A DNA stretch of 64,000 bases from Epiperipatus broadwayi (lineage: Eukaryota; Onychophora; Udeonychophora; Euonychophora; Peripatidae): positions 53,074 through 117,073 of the forward strand of contig JAQFVV010001074.1 of assembly GCA_028023455.1 (NCBI GenBank). Direction: 5' to 3'. Of this stretch, positions 10,986-23,420 are shown in pieces. The position numbers and the translations under genes are program-made. The notes under the pieces were generated by a model. That model was given only the letters and a program-made list of their open reading frames with translations. It did not search any database and had not been told where the DNA came from. How positions within the stretch are numbered: the stretch's first letter is position 1; the number at the start of each line of letters is the position of its first letter.

Positions 10986-12996
10986 TTATTTTCTGATGGT
11001 TTTAAAATAAAAATATGCTTAAAGATCTCTACAAATACTTCATCTAGAATCTTTTACAATTGTTTAAAAGGTTTACATAATTAACTAAATTAATTGGTCA
11101 TCAACACTTTAAGGTGTTGTACTATAACTTATTCATGATTGCTAGCATAATTTCAGGTAAAGATATACATTTGGGAACATCATCAAGAAGTATCAAGACA
11201 CAAAGATTTTTATAGTAGAATTGCTCAGATACAATGGATAATTTTAGCATAAAACTTATTTTTAACATGGCAAAGGAGTTTGAAATAGATCATCAATGCT
11301 CATAAAAAATTATTAGTACTTAAAACAAATTTAATATATCAGATTAACTGACTATCTTCTTTACTTTTTCTGAAAGTAGTCAACAACTAAGCAACAATCA
11401 CTATAAAAAAAAAATTATAACCCTTTCTCTTTTTTGTCACATGAGAGTTTCTGGATTTAAAAATAATAAAAATTAAAAACACTTCACATAGTATTTTAGA
11501 AAACAGTATTTTAAAAATACCTCCCTAAAAAGGATTAAACTGTTTTTCTGAGATTTAAAAAAAATTCTTTGCTTTTCATATTTAGTTTTTAAGAATCTTG
11601 GGTTAGGGTTAGTAGGCACTAGATGGGCATTTTATGCACAAGCCTTCTGACATCTATCGATTATTCTGGTTGGCACAGGGTGGCACTACCGTATGGAGAG
11701 TTTTGCCTGTTTAATTAGACTTTATCTCGCTTAAATAATCATAAATAGAAATATAAAACTGATTTAAATAAATTTTTATTTCAAATTAAATGTAAATTTT
11801 GTTATATACACTTTTTTACGCACATGCAGTGCATATACCTGGGAGCTTTATATACATTTGTGCTCTTTTATTAATTAAATAATATATTTGATTCTAACAA
11901 AAATAATTTGTTCATCCAGTTAAAAGACATTCACTAAAACAAACCGCTCTATTTTTTTTTAATAGTGATTCCTTAAATGACTAATTTTTCCTTTAACTTC
12001 CCTTTGAAAATTTCCGGCCTTATTTAATCTATTAAAAGCTATACTACTATATATATATATATACTATACTATGTATATACTAATTCAGTAGTTGACAATT
12101 AATGACCTAAGGCTTTATAAAAAAAGTAGTTTATTTTTATTGAAATAGTAAATTTAAAAAAATAAAATAAACTGATATTTTAGAGGTTTATATTTCATCA
12201 ATTATTGATTAATTTTGATGAAATTAAAGTTAAACAAGTGATATACTGCTTTTACTTTCTGGAAATTGTTAACTTGAAAATACAATTTATTTTATATGTT
12301 CCTTAATTTATAATAAAAAATTTAAAGAAATGCAGAAAAAAACTGTAAATAAGTTCCAAATATACAAATAAAAATATTTTGAAATGTTGGGCAAACAATT
12401 TTAACAATGAAAAAAATAACAGTATCTAGTTTAATTGAGAATAAATCATTTCTCAAATGAAATATATTTTAAGTTTAATAAGAAACCACCTGGTTGCATA
12501 AAAGTGTTAAATTACAAATCAATTTAGAGACTTTGTGCAAACAAATTCAGCAGTGGGAAAATCTTTGATCTAATTGCTATCATAGTTTAAATAATTAAAT
12601 TTTTAATATATGTTAACACAACTGGTATCTTTGTAGTGCTTTGTATTTTTTAATCAATTTGATAAAAATTTGAACATTATTTTCTTTACTTTTTGCATCA
12701 AGTTTGCATTATAAAAATAATATACTTTTTATCTTTATAAGCATATTAATACATTTTTAATATCATTTTTAAATTTATATATAAATTTTGTTGATAATCA
12801 TCACTTTATATAATTGACTTGTTCATTTGATCTGCGAATGACTTGCAAAATATTTGATATACATTTAGTAATCTAGGTTAAAAATAATTTCTGATTACTG
12901 TACCAATTTACAAATAGCTATTTTGCAGCTTCCATGAAATTATTATTTCACTACATAATATACATAAATTTTTAAAAAGCATTTTAAATAAACTAC
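10986..12996. other. AT-rich region without recognisable genes
   Basis: No coding frame or repeat family was recognised. A GC-richer island lies at about 11600-11715; its end shares an exact 18-mer (AAACAGGCAAAACTCTCC, minus here at 11695-11712) with 47011-47028. The first bases may still belong to the R2 RTE copy. A short TA run lies near 12050. Confidence 0.45.
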
Positions 12997-13117
12997 CTTT
13001 TCGTAACAAGTAAGTATTTTCTTCTGCTTATCTTGCTCTTGTAGCTGATGAAATTTTAACCTTGCTGGAGATAAAGGTGATCTTGAACAATCACTTCTAT
13101 TAGTATTAGGTGATAAT
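12997..13117 (-). CDS. Probable internal exon of a host gene, unidentified
   Basis: On the minus strand a 121-base stretch is flanked by an acceptor (TATTGAAATTTAG) and a donor (GAAAAG/GTAGTT). It reads without stops in one frame as a serine/proline-rich segment (SPNTNRSDCSRSPLSPARL) followed by a basic, glutamine-rich, helix-prone segment (KFHQLQEQDKQKK) ending in TCYEK. The base composition is more balanced than its surroundings and the peptide is unlike AT-noise frames nearby. An exon of 121 bases would enter with one base of a split codon and leave in phase 0. I do not recognise the family; the SP-SP pattern suggests a phosphorylatable linker before a coiled coil. No partner exon was found in the window, and the acceptor pyrimidine tract is weak. 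Confidence 0.42.
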
Positions 13118-13689
13118 CTAAATTTCAATACAATAATAAAATTCAGCATTAAAATTTTAAAAAATTTAATTACTTATGTAATATAAAAATATATTTCATT
13201 ATTAAAAATGACTTTTGTCTTATATATAATTAGAATTGAAAAAAAAAAGCATACTCTATGTGTAGGTATATTTTAGAAAAAATAATTGCAATCTATTTTC
13301 TCACTTGATTTAAAACTCAAATTCTTTCCTCTAATAAAATATTTCACACATTCCTTTACTTATGTGAGGCACAACATTTCTTTATTGCTATATTATGATG
13401 TGGCTAGAAGGCATATATAATAGTCACTTGGGAGATTTAATCTTGAATTTTACATATATAGTTATCAATTATTTAGCTTTACATGTAAGTAAATATTAAA
13501 AGTAAAATCAAGAACTTCATCATGGATTCTAAATATATAAAGTACTGATGATTGTGCTATTTTTGTCAGTTCAAAAGATGATTTCTAGAATATTCTTACT
13601 ATTTTGAATGTAATTTATAAAAAAACTCAATGTATTAATTAATGTTCAAAAAAGTCAAGTTCATCATCAGCCAGTGGTGAAAGAAAAAT
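13118..13689. other. AT-rich sequence, possible intron
   Basis: Nothing recognised. If 12997-13117 is an exon, this is the end of the intron preceding it on the minus strand. Confidence 0.35.
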
Positions 13690-14250
13690 CCTCAGAAATT
13701 TTCAGCTTGGAGGGGTATCAATTTAAAAATGTAAATCAGTTTAAATACCTTGGTAGTTTTATAAGTAGAAAATAGACATAGATATTGAAATGCAATATAG
13801 AAAGTTCAATGTGCTGTTGCTGCTTTTAACACATTAAAAGATAGAATATTTCATCATAGGATATTAATTATTACAAACTAAGTTAATTGTATATAAGGCT
13901 ATTATTTAACCTACTTTATTGTATGGATGTGAAAGGCATTACAGAGTTTTATTTCAGAAGGCTCTATAAAATTTTAATAATACAATAGCAATATCATAAA
14001 ACCAATTAATATTTTCTTCAGCTTGCAGGATGTGATACAATTGATCCACTTTTGTAAAACCATATCATCATTAGATGCCACATATAAAATAAATTAATAA
14101 TATATGACACAATTAGACAATGTATTGTATTTCAGAAAGAAAAGTTTTCTGATGAGGAAACAAAAAACAATATCATAAAATATCAAGTAAACAGAAAAGT
14201 GGACCAGCATGTTCCAAATGTGAAAGTATTTGTAGATCAAAGATTAATTT
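13690..14250 (+). pseudogene. Relic of a second RTE-like LINE (C-terminal domain)
   Basis: Broken plus-strand reading shows EGYQFKNVNQFKYLGSFIS, then a segment like AFNTLKDRIFHH, then LLYCMDVKG. This is the order seen after the RT core of RTE-like LINEs (FKYLG, then LLYG-E-W). The sequence is not close to the RTE family of 196-837 and 58235-60079, so it is a different, older family. Multiple stops and frame changes; nothing functional remains. Confidence 0.55.
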
Positions 14251-14380
14251 GAATATTCATTGCAAAACTAACTTATAGAATAGTTTTTTTCTCTCTCCTA
14301 ACTTTCCTTTTTTTAGAGTTGGAATGACAATACTAATTTTTGAGTTTATTATTACTATTATTATTTTTATTACTGTTGTT

Positions 14381-15705
14381 GAACAATGTATTTATGATAA
14401 AATTATTATAGATATTAGCAAACTTCTTATCCAATAAATGAATAGAAATCAATCTTATGATCATCTTTCATCATATGGTTTAATGCTATAGAAAATCAGA
14501 TCAGGCTTGATATCATTTATTTGATATGTCTAAAATCTTTGACAAAATTGACCATTATATTCTCTTAGCAAAATTATATAATTTAGGGTTTTCAAAATTA
14601 GTAGACAAATGATTGGAATCATTCATGCATTACTAAACTGCTTCTGCTAAATATAATCATAATATAACACCCAATCTCAGGTATAGTATACAATATTCCT
14701 ACCTTCTTTATTATGCTAAAATTTTCATATAAATCAACTCTTTTTCTTTACTGCAAAAAGATATAATTAATTTTACTACATGGTGTATTAATAACAAAAT
14801 ATTGATTCAAAAAAACAAGTGGTCTATTGACTCATACTCTAAAAAATCTAAAATTTTACAATTCCCCTACTCTTCATGATTTTAAAATCATTTAAAAAAA
14901 TAGTCAGAAAACTCTCATTCCACTTTTGTGTTAATAACATGTTGAATAAAACATTTAAAATAATGAGCATCATAGATAATTAAAATAAAATCTTTCATTA
15001 GTCAACAAAATATAAATTTTTCCTCTCATTGATCATTCGATTATTAGAATTTGGCTCAGTTATACTAAACCAGATATTCAAAAAATACAATTTGTATTTG
15101 CTAAATCTAAATATTCTAAATATAATCATTTTCTTGATAGTTTTAACATTTAATTGATGCAATGCAAAAACAAAAATCAGAGACATTACATATATATAAA
15201 AGATCATCTACAAATGTGCAATAATCTCAGATTTACTTTCAAAAATATAATCCAAATTAGTTCCTTATTATTATACTAGATCACATAGATCTCTAAATCT
15301 AATTCCTCATCATTCAGATACTCTTAGGTTTTCTTCCATAATTTGTATAATCAGCACATACAAAAAGAATTTTTTAAATAATGTATTTCATCTTGATTTC
15401 AATCAGTTTCAAAAAGTCATAATATTAAAATATAATTTACAATCATATTGCCCAGATCACTTGCCATCATTTTATCTTTAAAATATGCTTTCTTTTCTTC
15501 ATATCTATATTATTTTATTCAATTATTAGATTTTATGTAATTGACTATTGGTTGTTTTGCACTTTAAATAAAATTGAATTAAATTGCAAATGCAGCAGCA
15601 GCATTACTACCATTACCACTGCTGCCCCCTCCCCGCTACCACCACTACTATTACTACTACAACAACTACTATTATTATTACTATTATTATTGTTGTTATT
15701 ATTAT
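14381..15705 (+). pseudogene. LINE monomer 1
   Basis: First unit of the array, preceded by its own (TTA)n run at about 14343-14380, which may be the original insertion target or tail. RT motif A (FDMSKIFDKID) is near 14522-14560. The C-terminal half shows KNSQKTLIPLLC-type decay and the segment around IQKIQFVFAKSKYSKYNHF. It ends in an expanded trinucleotide tract. Many stops. Confidence 0.75.
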
Positions 15706-15710
15706 TGAGC
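15592..15710 (+). repeat. Trinucleotide microsatellite (CAG/CTA/CCA/ATT mix)
   Basis: The tail of LINE monomer 1 has expanded and diversified into CAGCAG, ACCACT, TACTAC and ATTATT units over about 120 bases. Other monomers have a simple 10-30 base (ATT)n tail at the same place. Confidence 0.85.
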
Positions 15711-16289
15711 AACATATTTATGATAAATTATTACAGAAATTAGCAAATGGCTAGCCCCCAAAAAATCAATTGAAATCAATATCACAATCATCTCTGATCA
15801 TATTGCTCTTGCTATAGAGGATCAGAGCAGGCTTCATGTCATTTATTTTGATATGTCTAAGGCATTTGATAAAATTGATCTCATATTGTTAGGCAACTTA
15901 TATAATTTAGATCTTTCAAAATTACTAGTCAAATTGCTTGAAACATTCATACATTACAGATCTGTTTTTGTTAAATAAATTCATATCTTCACTCGATCTC
16001 AGGGATAGTATAACATTCTCACCTTCGTTGTTATGCTGATGACTAAAATTTTCAGACAAATTAATTATTCTCAATGCTCTTTAAAGCAAAAAGATATAAT
16101 TAATTTTACTAGATGGTTGTATTAATAACAACATTTTGATTTTGTTTCATAAAGATAAATGCTTTATTGTTATTACTAATCTAGAAAATCTAAAATTTTA
16201 CAATTCCACTATTGGATTCATTTCTAAAAATAGTCAGAAAGATCTTGGAAATTATTTTTTTCTAATAATGCCTTCTTTCAACTTCATAT
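15706..16289 (+). pseudogene. LINE monomer 2, left part
   Basis: Standard monomer start through motif A (FDMSKAFDKID near 15848-15880) and the YADD region to the conserved CTTTCAACTTCAT phrase, where the palindromic element begins. The rest of this monomer resumes at 22724. Confidence 0.75.
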
Positions 16290-17437
16290 GCTGATATAGT
16301 ACGCGCTCGGCGGCCATTTTGAATTTGAAAACAGCCAAAAACACTGCTGGCACATGCAAGCGATAAATGTCATCGACTAGAAACACTCATTTTTTAAAAA
16401 AGTAAATCGCCTGAGGCACTAAAATTAAAAAAGGTGTTGGGAAGGGACTACACTTAAAAAAATTGCGGGAAACGTCACATTAAATAGCTTAAGGTTATAC
16501 TATCAAAAAAAAAAGGGCGGGAAAAGGAAAAGAGGTGAAAATTAAAAAATACTTTAAAATAAACCAAAAACGCTAATTTATATATATATTCATAATCAAA
16601 CATTGCAATATTTACAAAAATCCGTTAAAATATAGCGATCACTAGAAAAATAATATAATGCTATAAATCAAACCTTACTTTAAAATAAACCAAAAACGCT
16701 AATTTATATATATAGTCATAATCAAACATTACTTTAAAATAAACCAAAACCGCTAATATATATAGTCATGATAATCAAATATTGCAATAGTAAATGTCAA
16801 AAGATTAACCCTATGTTAAGGCACTTTTTTTAAAAAAAATCGTAAATGATATTTACAAAAACCCGTTAAAATATAGCCATCATTAGAAAAATAATAAATG
16901 CTATTTTAAAAATATCAGTCCGGTTTATCAACGCTATATACTAAATCAGTATTATAATTTTAAAAAACAATATTTAAAAACTATAATGCTATAAATCAAA
17001 CATTGAGTTGTAACGTCACATTGAATAGCCAAAGGTTATACTATGGAAAATAAACCAAAACCGCTAATATATATAGTCATGATAATCAAATATTGCAATA
17101 GTAAATCTCAAAAGATTAACCCTATGTTAAGGCACTTTTTTTAAAAAAAAAATCATAAATGATATTTACAAAAATCCGTTAAAATATAGCGATCATTAGA
17201 AAAATAATAAATGCTATTTTAAAAATATCAGTCCGGTCTATCAACGCTATATACTAAATCAGTATTATAATTTTAAAAAACAATATTTAAAAACTATAAT
17301 GCTATAAATCAAACATTGAGTTGTAACGTCACATTGAATAGCCAAAGGTTATACTATGGAAAAAAAGAGCGGGAAAAGAAAAAGAGATGAAAATTAAAAA
17401 ATACTTTAAAATAAACCAAAAACGCTAATTTATATAT

Positions 17438-19390
17438 TGTAACACCACCGCCGAGCGGTTAAAGACCCCAGCCGCACTTAATTATGTGATCGACCGGTTA
17501 ACCACCGATGATGATGATTACCACAAGCAAGAAGCCAATATACACCCTAAAATCGAGTATATATTCTTAATTGAACACTGACATAATAAAATATCATCCC
17601 AGCATTATATTTCCCAATTAAACGCTTCTTCTCTGCTGGGCAAATTATTTGTATCGAATAATTAGTTCTGCCCAGCGCCTGGAATATTTATAAAATTTCC
17701 CGGAATTATCACAGTACAGCAGGAATATAAATTATAGCCCTGCCTTCCTTTACTTTATTTACAATACAGACTGGATTTATTTATCCATTTAGATTACTTT
17801 ATTTTATTCCTCAATTAATCAACTTGTTAGCTCACTGATCTAATTTTAATTTACTCTAAATAGTTATTCGCTTGGTAGAGAAAGAAAACGCAAATGACTA
17901 AGTACTTCCTTTTATAAATAAAATTTAATTTGCAATTCGCTAATTCTAATTAATAATAAAATCCTAAAACACACATATATATCCACACATTAACATAATA
18001 AATACATAAATATACAATAAAGAATATAATTCAAATGAAACATTAAATAAATTATCGTAACTCAATTGTTACCTTCTCATACATTAATAGATTACAATCA
18101 TAAGTTCTTTTTATGATAAATGTTCGAAGTGTTGCGCAACTTTTTAATAATTTAGTTCTGACTGATTTCTTATTTCAAATTAATTCTGACATGCATGTAT
18201 TAATAGTTACCTAGGTATGATTTTTCCAATGTCGGATCAACCATCGAGGGGGGAAAACCTTCCCGTCTTTTGCAGAGATGGTTGCTCGCTTTTTCAGACG
18301 TTCCAGTGAATGGAGTGAGAGTTTATAGTCTTTTGACGTGGGTTTGTTTCCTTTCTAATTCCACATTTTAGTCGGTATTCATCCCTTCAACATTCTACTT
18401 CGAATCTCCAGGCAGATCTGGTTCTGTAACGGCGGTCTCTTCTCGGCAGCATTTTAGTTGTTATAAGTAGTGAGCGAATGGTTAGACGGAGATAGACCGA
18501 GCAAACGCCCGGTGTTTGCCACTAGCCCTCCATGTCAGCGTACCCTTCTATTATTATTTTGTTAAATTCTAGCCAGCAAAAAAACACAACCGGTTACTTC
18601 TAAATCAGCTCTGCTTATTCTCTCGCTGTCTTGCTATCGAATGTCTCTAATTGCCTCTTTCTTTTTCATTCTTATCTTACCAATCTATCTGGAATTTTTT
18701 ATACAGTTTACATTTTTCCAATTTCTAATTACAATTTTCATTTCATTCTTTAGATACATTTAATATTGAATGCCACTAATTGCAACATTCCTTTCTCTCA
18801 CTTTATCTTGTACCAATCTATTTGGAAATTTGGTACAAGTTTACATTTTTAATTTTACAATTATAATTAATTTCTTTCATTCTTTTAAATATTGAATGTT
18901 ACTAATCGCAACATTCCTTTTCATTACTTTATCTCGTACCAATCTATTTGGAAATTTGGTACAAGTTTACATTTTTAATTTTACATTTTTATTTAATTTC
19001 TTTCATTCTTTTAAATATTGAATGTTACTAATCGCAACATTCCTTTCTCTCACTTTATCTTGTACCAATCTATTTGGAAATTTGGTACAAGTTTACATTT
19101 TTAATTTTTACAATTATAATTAATTTCGTTCTTTTTACACGTGATTTTCTTATTTAACAAAGAAAGAAAGAGACGCGTTCAGTTTTACACCCCTCCCCTT
19201 TCCTTTCTAATCTTTCATCATTATTTAGCTTTTCTAATTTCTTTTAAAATAAGTTTTTAGAATCCTTTTAACTAAATTTTTTCTTTCTTTTTTTTTTTTT
19301 CTATTTCTTTTAACGAAACCCTTCTCTTTATTAATATTATTGAGAATCAATAATATATACATGCGAGCCTACATTTATGTAGATATCGCA
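17438..19390 (-). mobile_element. Solo LTR 1 (Ty3/gypsy-like family), minus strand
   Basis: Starts TGTAACACCACC and ends GATATCGCA on the plus strand, so on its own strand it runs TGCGATAT...GTTACA with TG/CA ends. Its minus-strand 3' part matches the end of the LTRs at 25060-25244 in scattered blocks (AAGCAAGAAGCCAATATA, GAACACTG, AATATTTATAAAATTT, all in the same order), so it is a divergent relative of the gag-bearing element. It sits in a TATATA context in the left palindrome arm; the right arm shows the uninterrupted sequence. About 1.95 kb long. Confidence 0.65.
18660..19135. repeat. 126-bp tandem repeat inside solo LTR 1
   Basis: About 3.7 units. The marker TACCAATCTAT starts at 18678, 18811, 18937 and 19063, giving spacings of 133, 126 and 126. 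Later units are much more alike than the first, as expected for stepwise duplication. Each unit holds TTGAATG(T/C)(T/C)ACTAAT and GCAACATTCC. Confidence 0.85.
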
Positions 19391-20270
19391 ATATATATAG
19401 TCGTAATCAAACATTACTTTAAAATAAACCAAAAACGCTAATATATATATAGTCATGATAATCAAATATTGCAATCGTAAATCTCAAAAGATTAACCCTA
19501 TGTTAAGGCATTTTTAAAAAAAAAAAAATCGTAAATGATATTTACAAAAACCCGTTAAAATATAGCGATCATTAGAAAAATAATAAATGCTATTTTAAAA
19601 ATATCAGTCCGGTCTATCAACGCTATATACTAAATCAGTATTATAATTTTAAAAAACAATATTTAAAAACTATAATGCTATAAATCAAACATTGAGTTGT
19701 AACGTCACATTGAATAGTCAAAGGTTATACTATGGAAAAAAAGAGCGGGAAAAGAAAAAGAGATGAAAATTAAAAAATACTTTAAAATAAACCAAAAACG
19801 CTAATTTATATATATAGTCATAATCAAACATTGCGATAGCATTTATTTAAGTAATTTTTTACTAATATTTTAAGAATTTAAAAAAAATTACCAACTCTCG
19901 ATCGGATGGATGGTCGTCCGCTCAGGCTAAATTTGGTTCTTCCTCTTCATTACTGCAATACCACAAAACATCAAATTATACTTTTAAGATTTAGGTTTAT
20001 TATTTTAAAGAAGACGCCAGTAAACAATTAATTTATTCAGGAAATATCGCAGCTTGATATGGTCTCTTTCAAATTTATTTTTAAAACTGTGTACTTGGGT
20101 CTGACACAAGGTATCTATGATGTAAGATAATTTCCAAGAATTATAGTTCGGATTTGGGCCTTTGTCTTACTAAGATAAAAGAAAGTGTTAAGTTAAACTT
20201 TCAAATTTAAAAAAAAACAAAACTATAAACCAGCTAATGGACTTTTATGCCTCAAGCCTAACTAGTCATC

Positions 20271-20892
20271 AAATGCAAAAGATGGTTAAAATTAATTATA
20301 ACAAAAAATTTATAATAAATTAATGATGTAAAAATATAATCGCACTGTAACATATTATACATCACAACTTGTACTCATATATATATATATGGGTGCCGAT
20401 ACATGTATTAGTTTTAAGATTTTAGTTTTAACACTTTAAAGACGCAAATAAAATTATTTGGTCATTTATTATAAAAAATATAAAAATAAATTAATGATTT
20501 AATTTATTTACGGGTGTATTCTTTTTTTACTTTCTAGTGCATGTATTTCGACGTAGTCGACCCACGTAGTCTATCATGTCAGCTGCCATCCCACCCCATC
20601 CAGTATTATGAATGCCTAATAAAATATATTCTTTAATTATATTTGCGTATTCACTTATTGTTGCTAATTCTGTCTATCATTCCGTTTCACCTTCTATGTA
20701 TCATAGTAGGCCTGTTTGTCAAATTCAAACCCATCCCAGACCACGTATATAATCCTATAATAATGTACTTTGATGTATAATAACGTATGTTTACATGTAT
20801 GTGCGCACATCTAATATATAAATAAATATATTTATATATTAGATGTGCGCACATATTAGACATCAAAATACATTATTATAAGATTATATACA
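20271..20892. other. Central spacer of the palindrome
   Basis: Non-arm core. A second, shorter inverted repeat straddles the centre (about 20745-20893), with a tight hairpin at about 20800-20856 (GTGCGCACATCTAATATAT and its complement). The stretch 20520-20740 is GC-richer (CGACGTAGTCGACCCACG, CAGCTGCCATCCCACCCC) and may be a remnant of element coding sequence; no domain was recognised. Confidence 0.6.
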
Positions 20893-22723
20893 TAACGATG
20901 TTAGGCTTGAAGCATAAAAGTCCATTAGCTGGTTTACAGTTGTTGTTTTTTTTTAATTTGAAAGTTTAACTTAACACTTTCTTTTATCTTAATAAGACAA
21001 AGGCCCAATCCGAACTATAATTCTTGGAAATTATCTTACGTCATAGATACCTTGTGTCAGACCCAAGTACACAGTTTTAAAAATAAATTTGAAAGAGACC
21101 ATATCAAGCTGCGATATTTCCTGAATAAATTAATTGTTTACTGGCGTCTTCTTTAAAATAATAAACCTAAATCTTAAAAGTATAATTTGATGTTTTGTGG
21201 TATTGCAGTAATGAAGAGGAAGAACCAAATTTAGCCTGAGCGGACGACCATCCATCCGATCGAGAGTTGGTAATTTTTTTTAAATTCTTAAAATATTAGT
21301 AAAAAATTACTTAAATAAATGCTATTGCAATGTTTGATTATGACTATATATATATAAATTAGCGTTTTTGGTTTATTTTAAAGTATTTTTTAATTTTCAT
21401 CTCTTTTTCTTTTCCCGCTCTTTTTTTCCATAGTATAACCTTTGACTATTCAATGTGACGTTACAACTCAATGTTTGATTTATAGCATTATAGTTTTTAA
21501 ATATTGTTTTTTAAAATTATAATACTGATTTAGTATATAGCGTTGATAGACCGGACTGATATTTTTAAAATAGCATTTATTATTTTTCTAATGATCGCTA
21601 TATTTTAACGGGTTTTTGTAAATATCATTTACGATTTTTTTTAAAAAAAATGCCTTAACATAGGGTTAATCTTTTGAGATTTACGATTGCAATATTTGAT
21701 TATCATGACTATATATATTAGCGTTTTTGGTTTATTTTAAAGTAATGTTTGATTACGACTATATATATAAATTAGCGTTTTTGGTTTATTTTAAAGTGTT
21801 TTTTAATTTTCATCTTTTTTTCTTTTCCCGCTCTTTTTTTCCATAGTATAACCTTTGGCTATTCAATGTGACGTTACAACTCAATGTTTGATTTATAGCA
21901 TTATAGTTTTTAAATATTGTTTTTTAAAATTATAATACTGATTTAGTATATAGCGTTGATAGACTGGACTGATATTTTTAAAATAGCATTTATTATTTTT
22001 CTAATGATCGCTATATTTTAACGGGTTTTTGTAAATATCATTTACGATTTTTTTTAAAAAAAATGCCTTAACATAGGGTTAATCTTTTGACATTTACTAT
22101 TGCAATATTTGATTATCATGACTATATATATTAGCGGTTTTGGTTTATTTTAAAGTAATGTTTGATTATGACTATATATATAAATTAGCGTTTTTGGTTT
22201 ATTTTAAAGTAAGGTTTGATTTATAGCATTATATTATTTTTCTAGTGATCGCTATATTTTAACGGATTTTTGTAAATATTGCAATGTTTGATTATGACTA
22301 TATATATAAATTAGCGTTTTTGGTTTATTTTAAAGTAAGGTTTGATTTATAGCATTATATTATTTTTCTAGTGATCGCTATATTTTAACGGATTTTTGTA
22401 AATATTGCAATGTTTGATTATGACTATATATATAAATTAGCGTTTTTGGTTTATTTTAAAGCATTTTTTAATTTTCACCTCTTTTCCTTTTCCCGCACTT
22501 TTTTTTTTGATAGTATCACCTTAAGCTATTTAATGTGACATTTCCCGCAATTTTTTTAAGTGTAGTCCCTTCCCAACACCTTTTTTAATTTTAGTGCCTC
22601 AGGCGATTTACTTTTTTAAAAAATGAGTGTTTCTAGTCGATGACATTTATCGCTTGCATGTGCCAGCAGTGTTTTTGGCTGTTTTCAAATTCAAAATGGC
22701 CGCCGAGCGCGTACTATATCAGC
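20893..22723 (-). repeat. Right arm of the palindrome
   Basis: Inverted copy of 16290-20270 without the solo LTR. It carries two CGCTATATACTAAATCAG subrepeats (complement near 21525-21545 and 21945-21965, spacing about 420) plus short repeats of the TTTTGGTTTATTTTAAAGTA phrase. Differences from the left arm are scattered and few by eye (for example TCACC against TTATACC near 22515), pointing to a young element or ongoing gene conversion. Confidence 0.8.
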
Positions 22724-23420
22724 ACCCATAGTAAATAAAGCATTTAAAATAATGAGCATCACACATAGACAAGATAAAACATTTCATCAGTAAACAAAAT
22801 ATAAACATTTCCACTCATTGATCCTGCTGATCCCAGAATTTGTCTTAGTTATCAGGAACCCTTTGCTAAAAGAGATATTAAAAAAATACAATCTGCAGTT
22901 GCCAAATATTCTAAATAAAATCATTTTCCTGATAGTTTTAACATTTCATTGATGTAAAAAAGAAAAATGAGATATTATATACTTATATATGATCATCTAT
23001 AAATTTACAATTATCTCAGATTTAATTTCAAAAATATTCTTGAATCCCTCTCATTATTATATTAGGACACATAGACATCTAAATCCAATTTCTTGTTATT
23101 TAGATGCTCTCAGGTGTTCTCCCATAATTTGTATAATCAGCACATACAATAAAAATTATATAAATAATAATATACATCATCTTGATTTCAATCAATTCCA
23201 CAAATCCCTAAATATAAAATACAATTTACGATCTTATTGTTCAAACCACTTGCCATGATTTTATCTTTAAAAAATTTTTTTTCTTCATACTTATATATTA
23301 TTTTAATTAAATATTAGATATTTCTAGTTATTATTTTTATGTGCATTTTGTAATTGACCACTGGTTGTTGTTTTGCACTTTAAATAAAAATGAATTCAAT
23401 AATTATTACTATTATTATTA
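22724..23420 (+). pseudogene. LINE monomer 2, right part
   Basis: Resumes at ATAGTAAATAAAGCATTTAA and runs through the KYSKYNHF-type and HLDFNQFHKSL segments to the TTTGCACTTTAAATAAA end and an (ATT)n tail. The open frame at 22989-23258 is only a fortuitously open piece of this decayed C-terminal region. Confidence 0.75.

Larger units (their letters stand above)
16290..20270 (+). repeat. Left arm of the palindrome
   Basis: Outer part is unique (GGCGGCCATTTTGAATTTG, GAAACACTCATTTTTT, GGGAAGGGACTACACTT). The middle is built of direct subrepeats marked by CGCTATATACTAAATCAG at about 16932, 17245 and 19621, each carrying TTAACCCTATGTTAAGGCA and AACGTCACATTGAATAG. The inner part (about 19890-20270) is unique and not recognised as coding. 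Without the solo LTR at 17438-19390 the arm is about 2.03 kb, slightly longer than the right arm because it carries one more subrepeat. Confidence 0.8.
16290..22723. mobile_element. Palindromic transposon with ~2 kb terminal inverted repeats
   Basis: The two ends are exact complements over the outer tens of bases (GCTGATATAGTACGCGCTCG from 16290; its complement ends at 22723). Near-complementarity continues for about 1.8-2.0 kb per arm. Arms: 16290-20270 (holding a 1953 bp solo LTR) and 20893-22723; central spacer about 620 bp. It interrupts LINE monomer 2. No clear target-site duplication: the LINE phrase on the left ends ...CTTCATAT and resumes on the right as ACCCATAG. No transposase was recognised in the arms or the spacer, so it is a giant foldback or non-autonomous DNA transposon of unknown superfamily. 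Confidence 0.8.

Noticed and set aside
11596-11612. GGGTTAGGGTTAG, telomere-like
   Set aside because: Barely two TTAGGG units in single-copy context; far too short for an interstitial telomeric tract.
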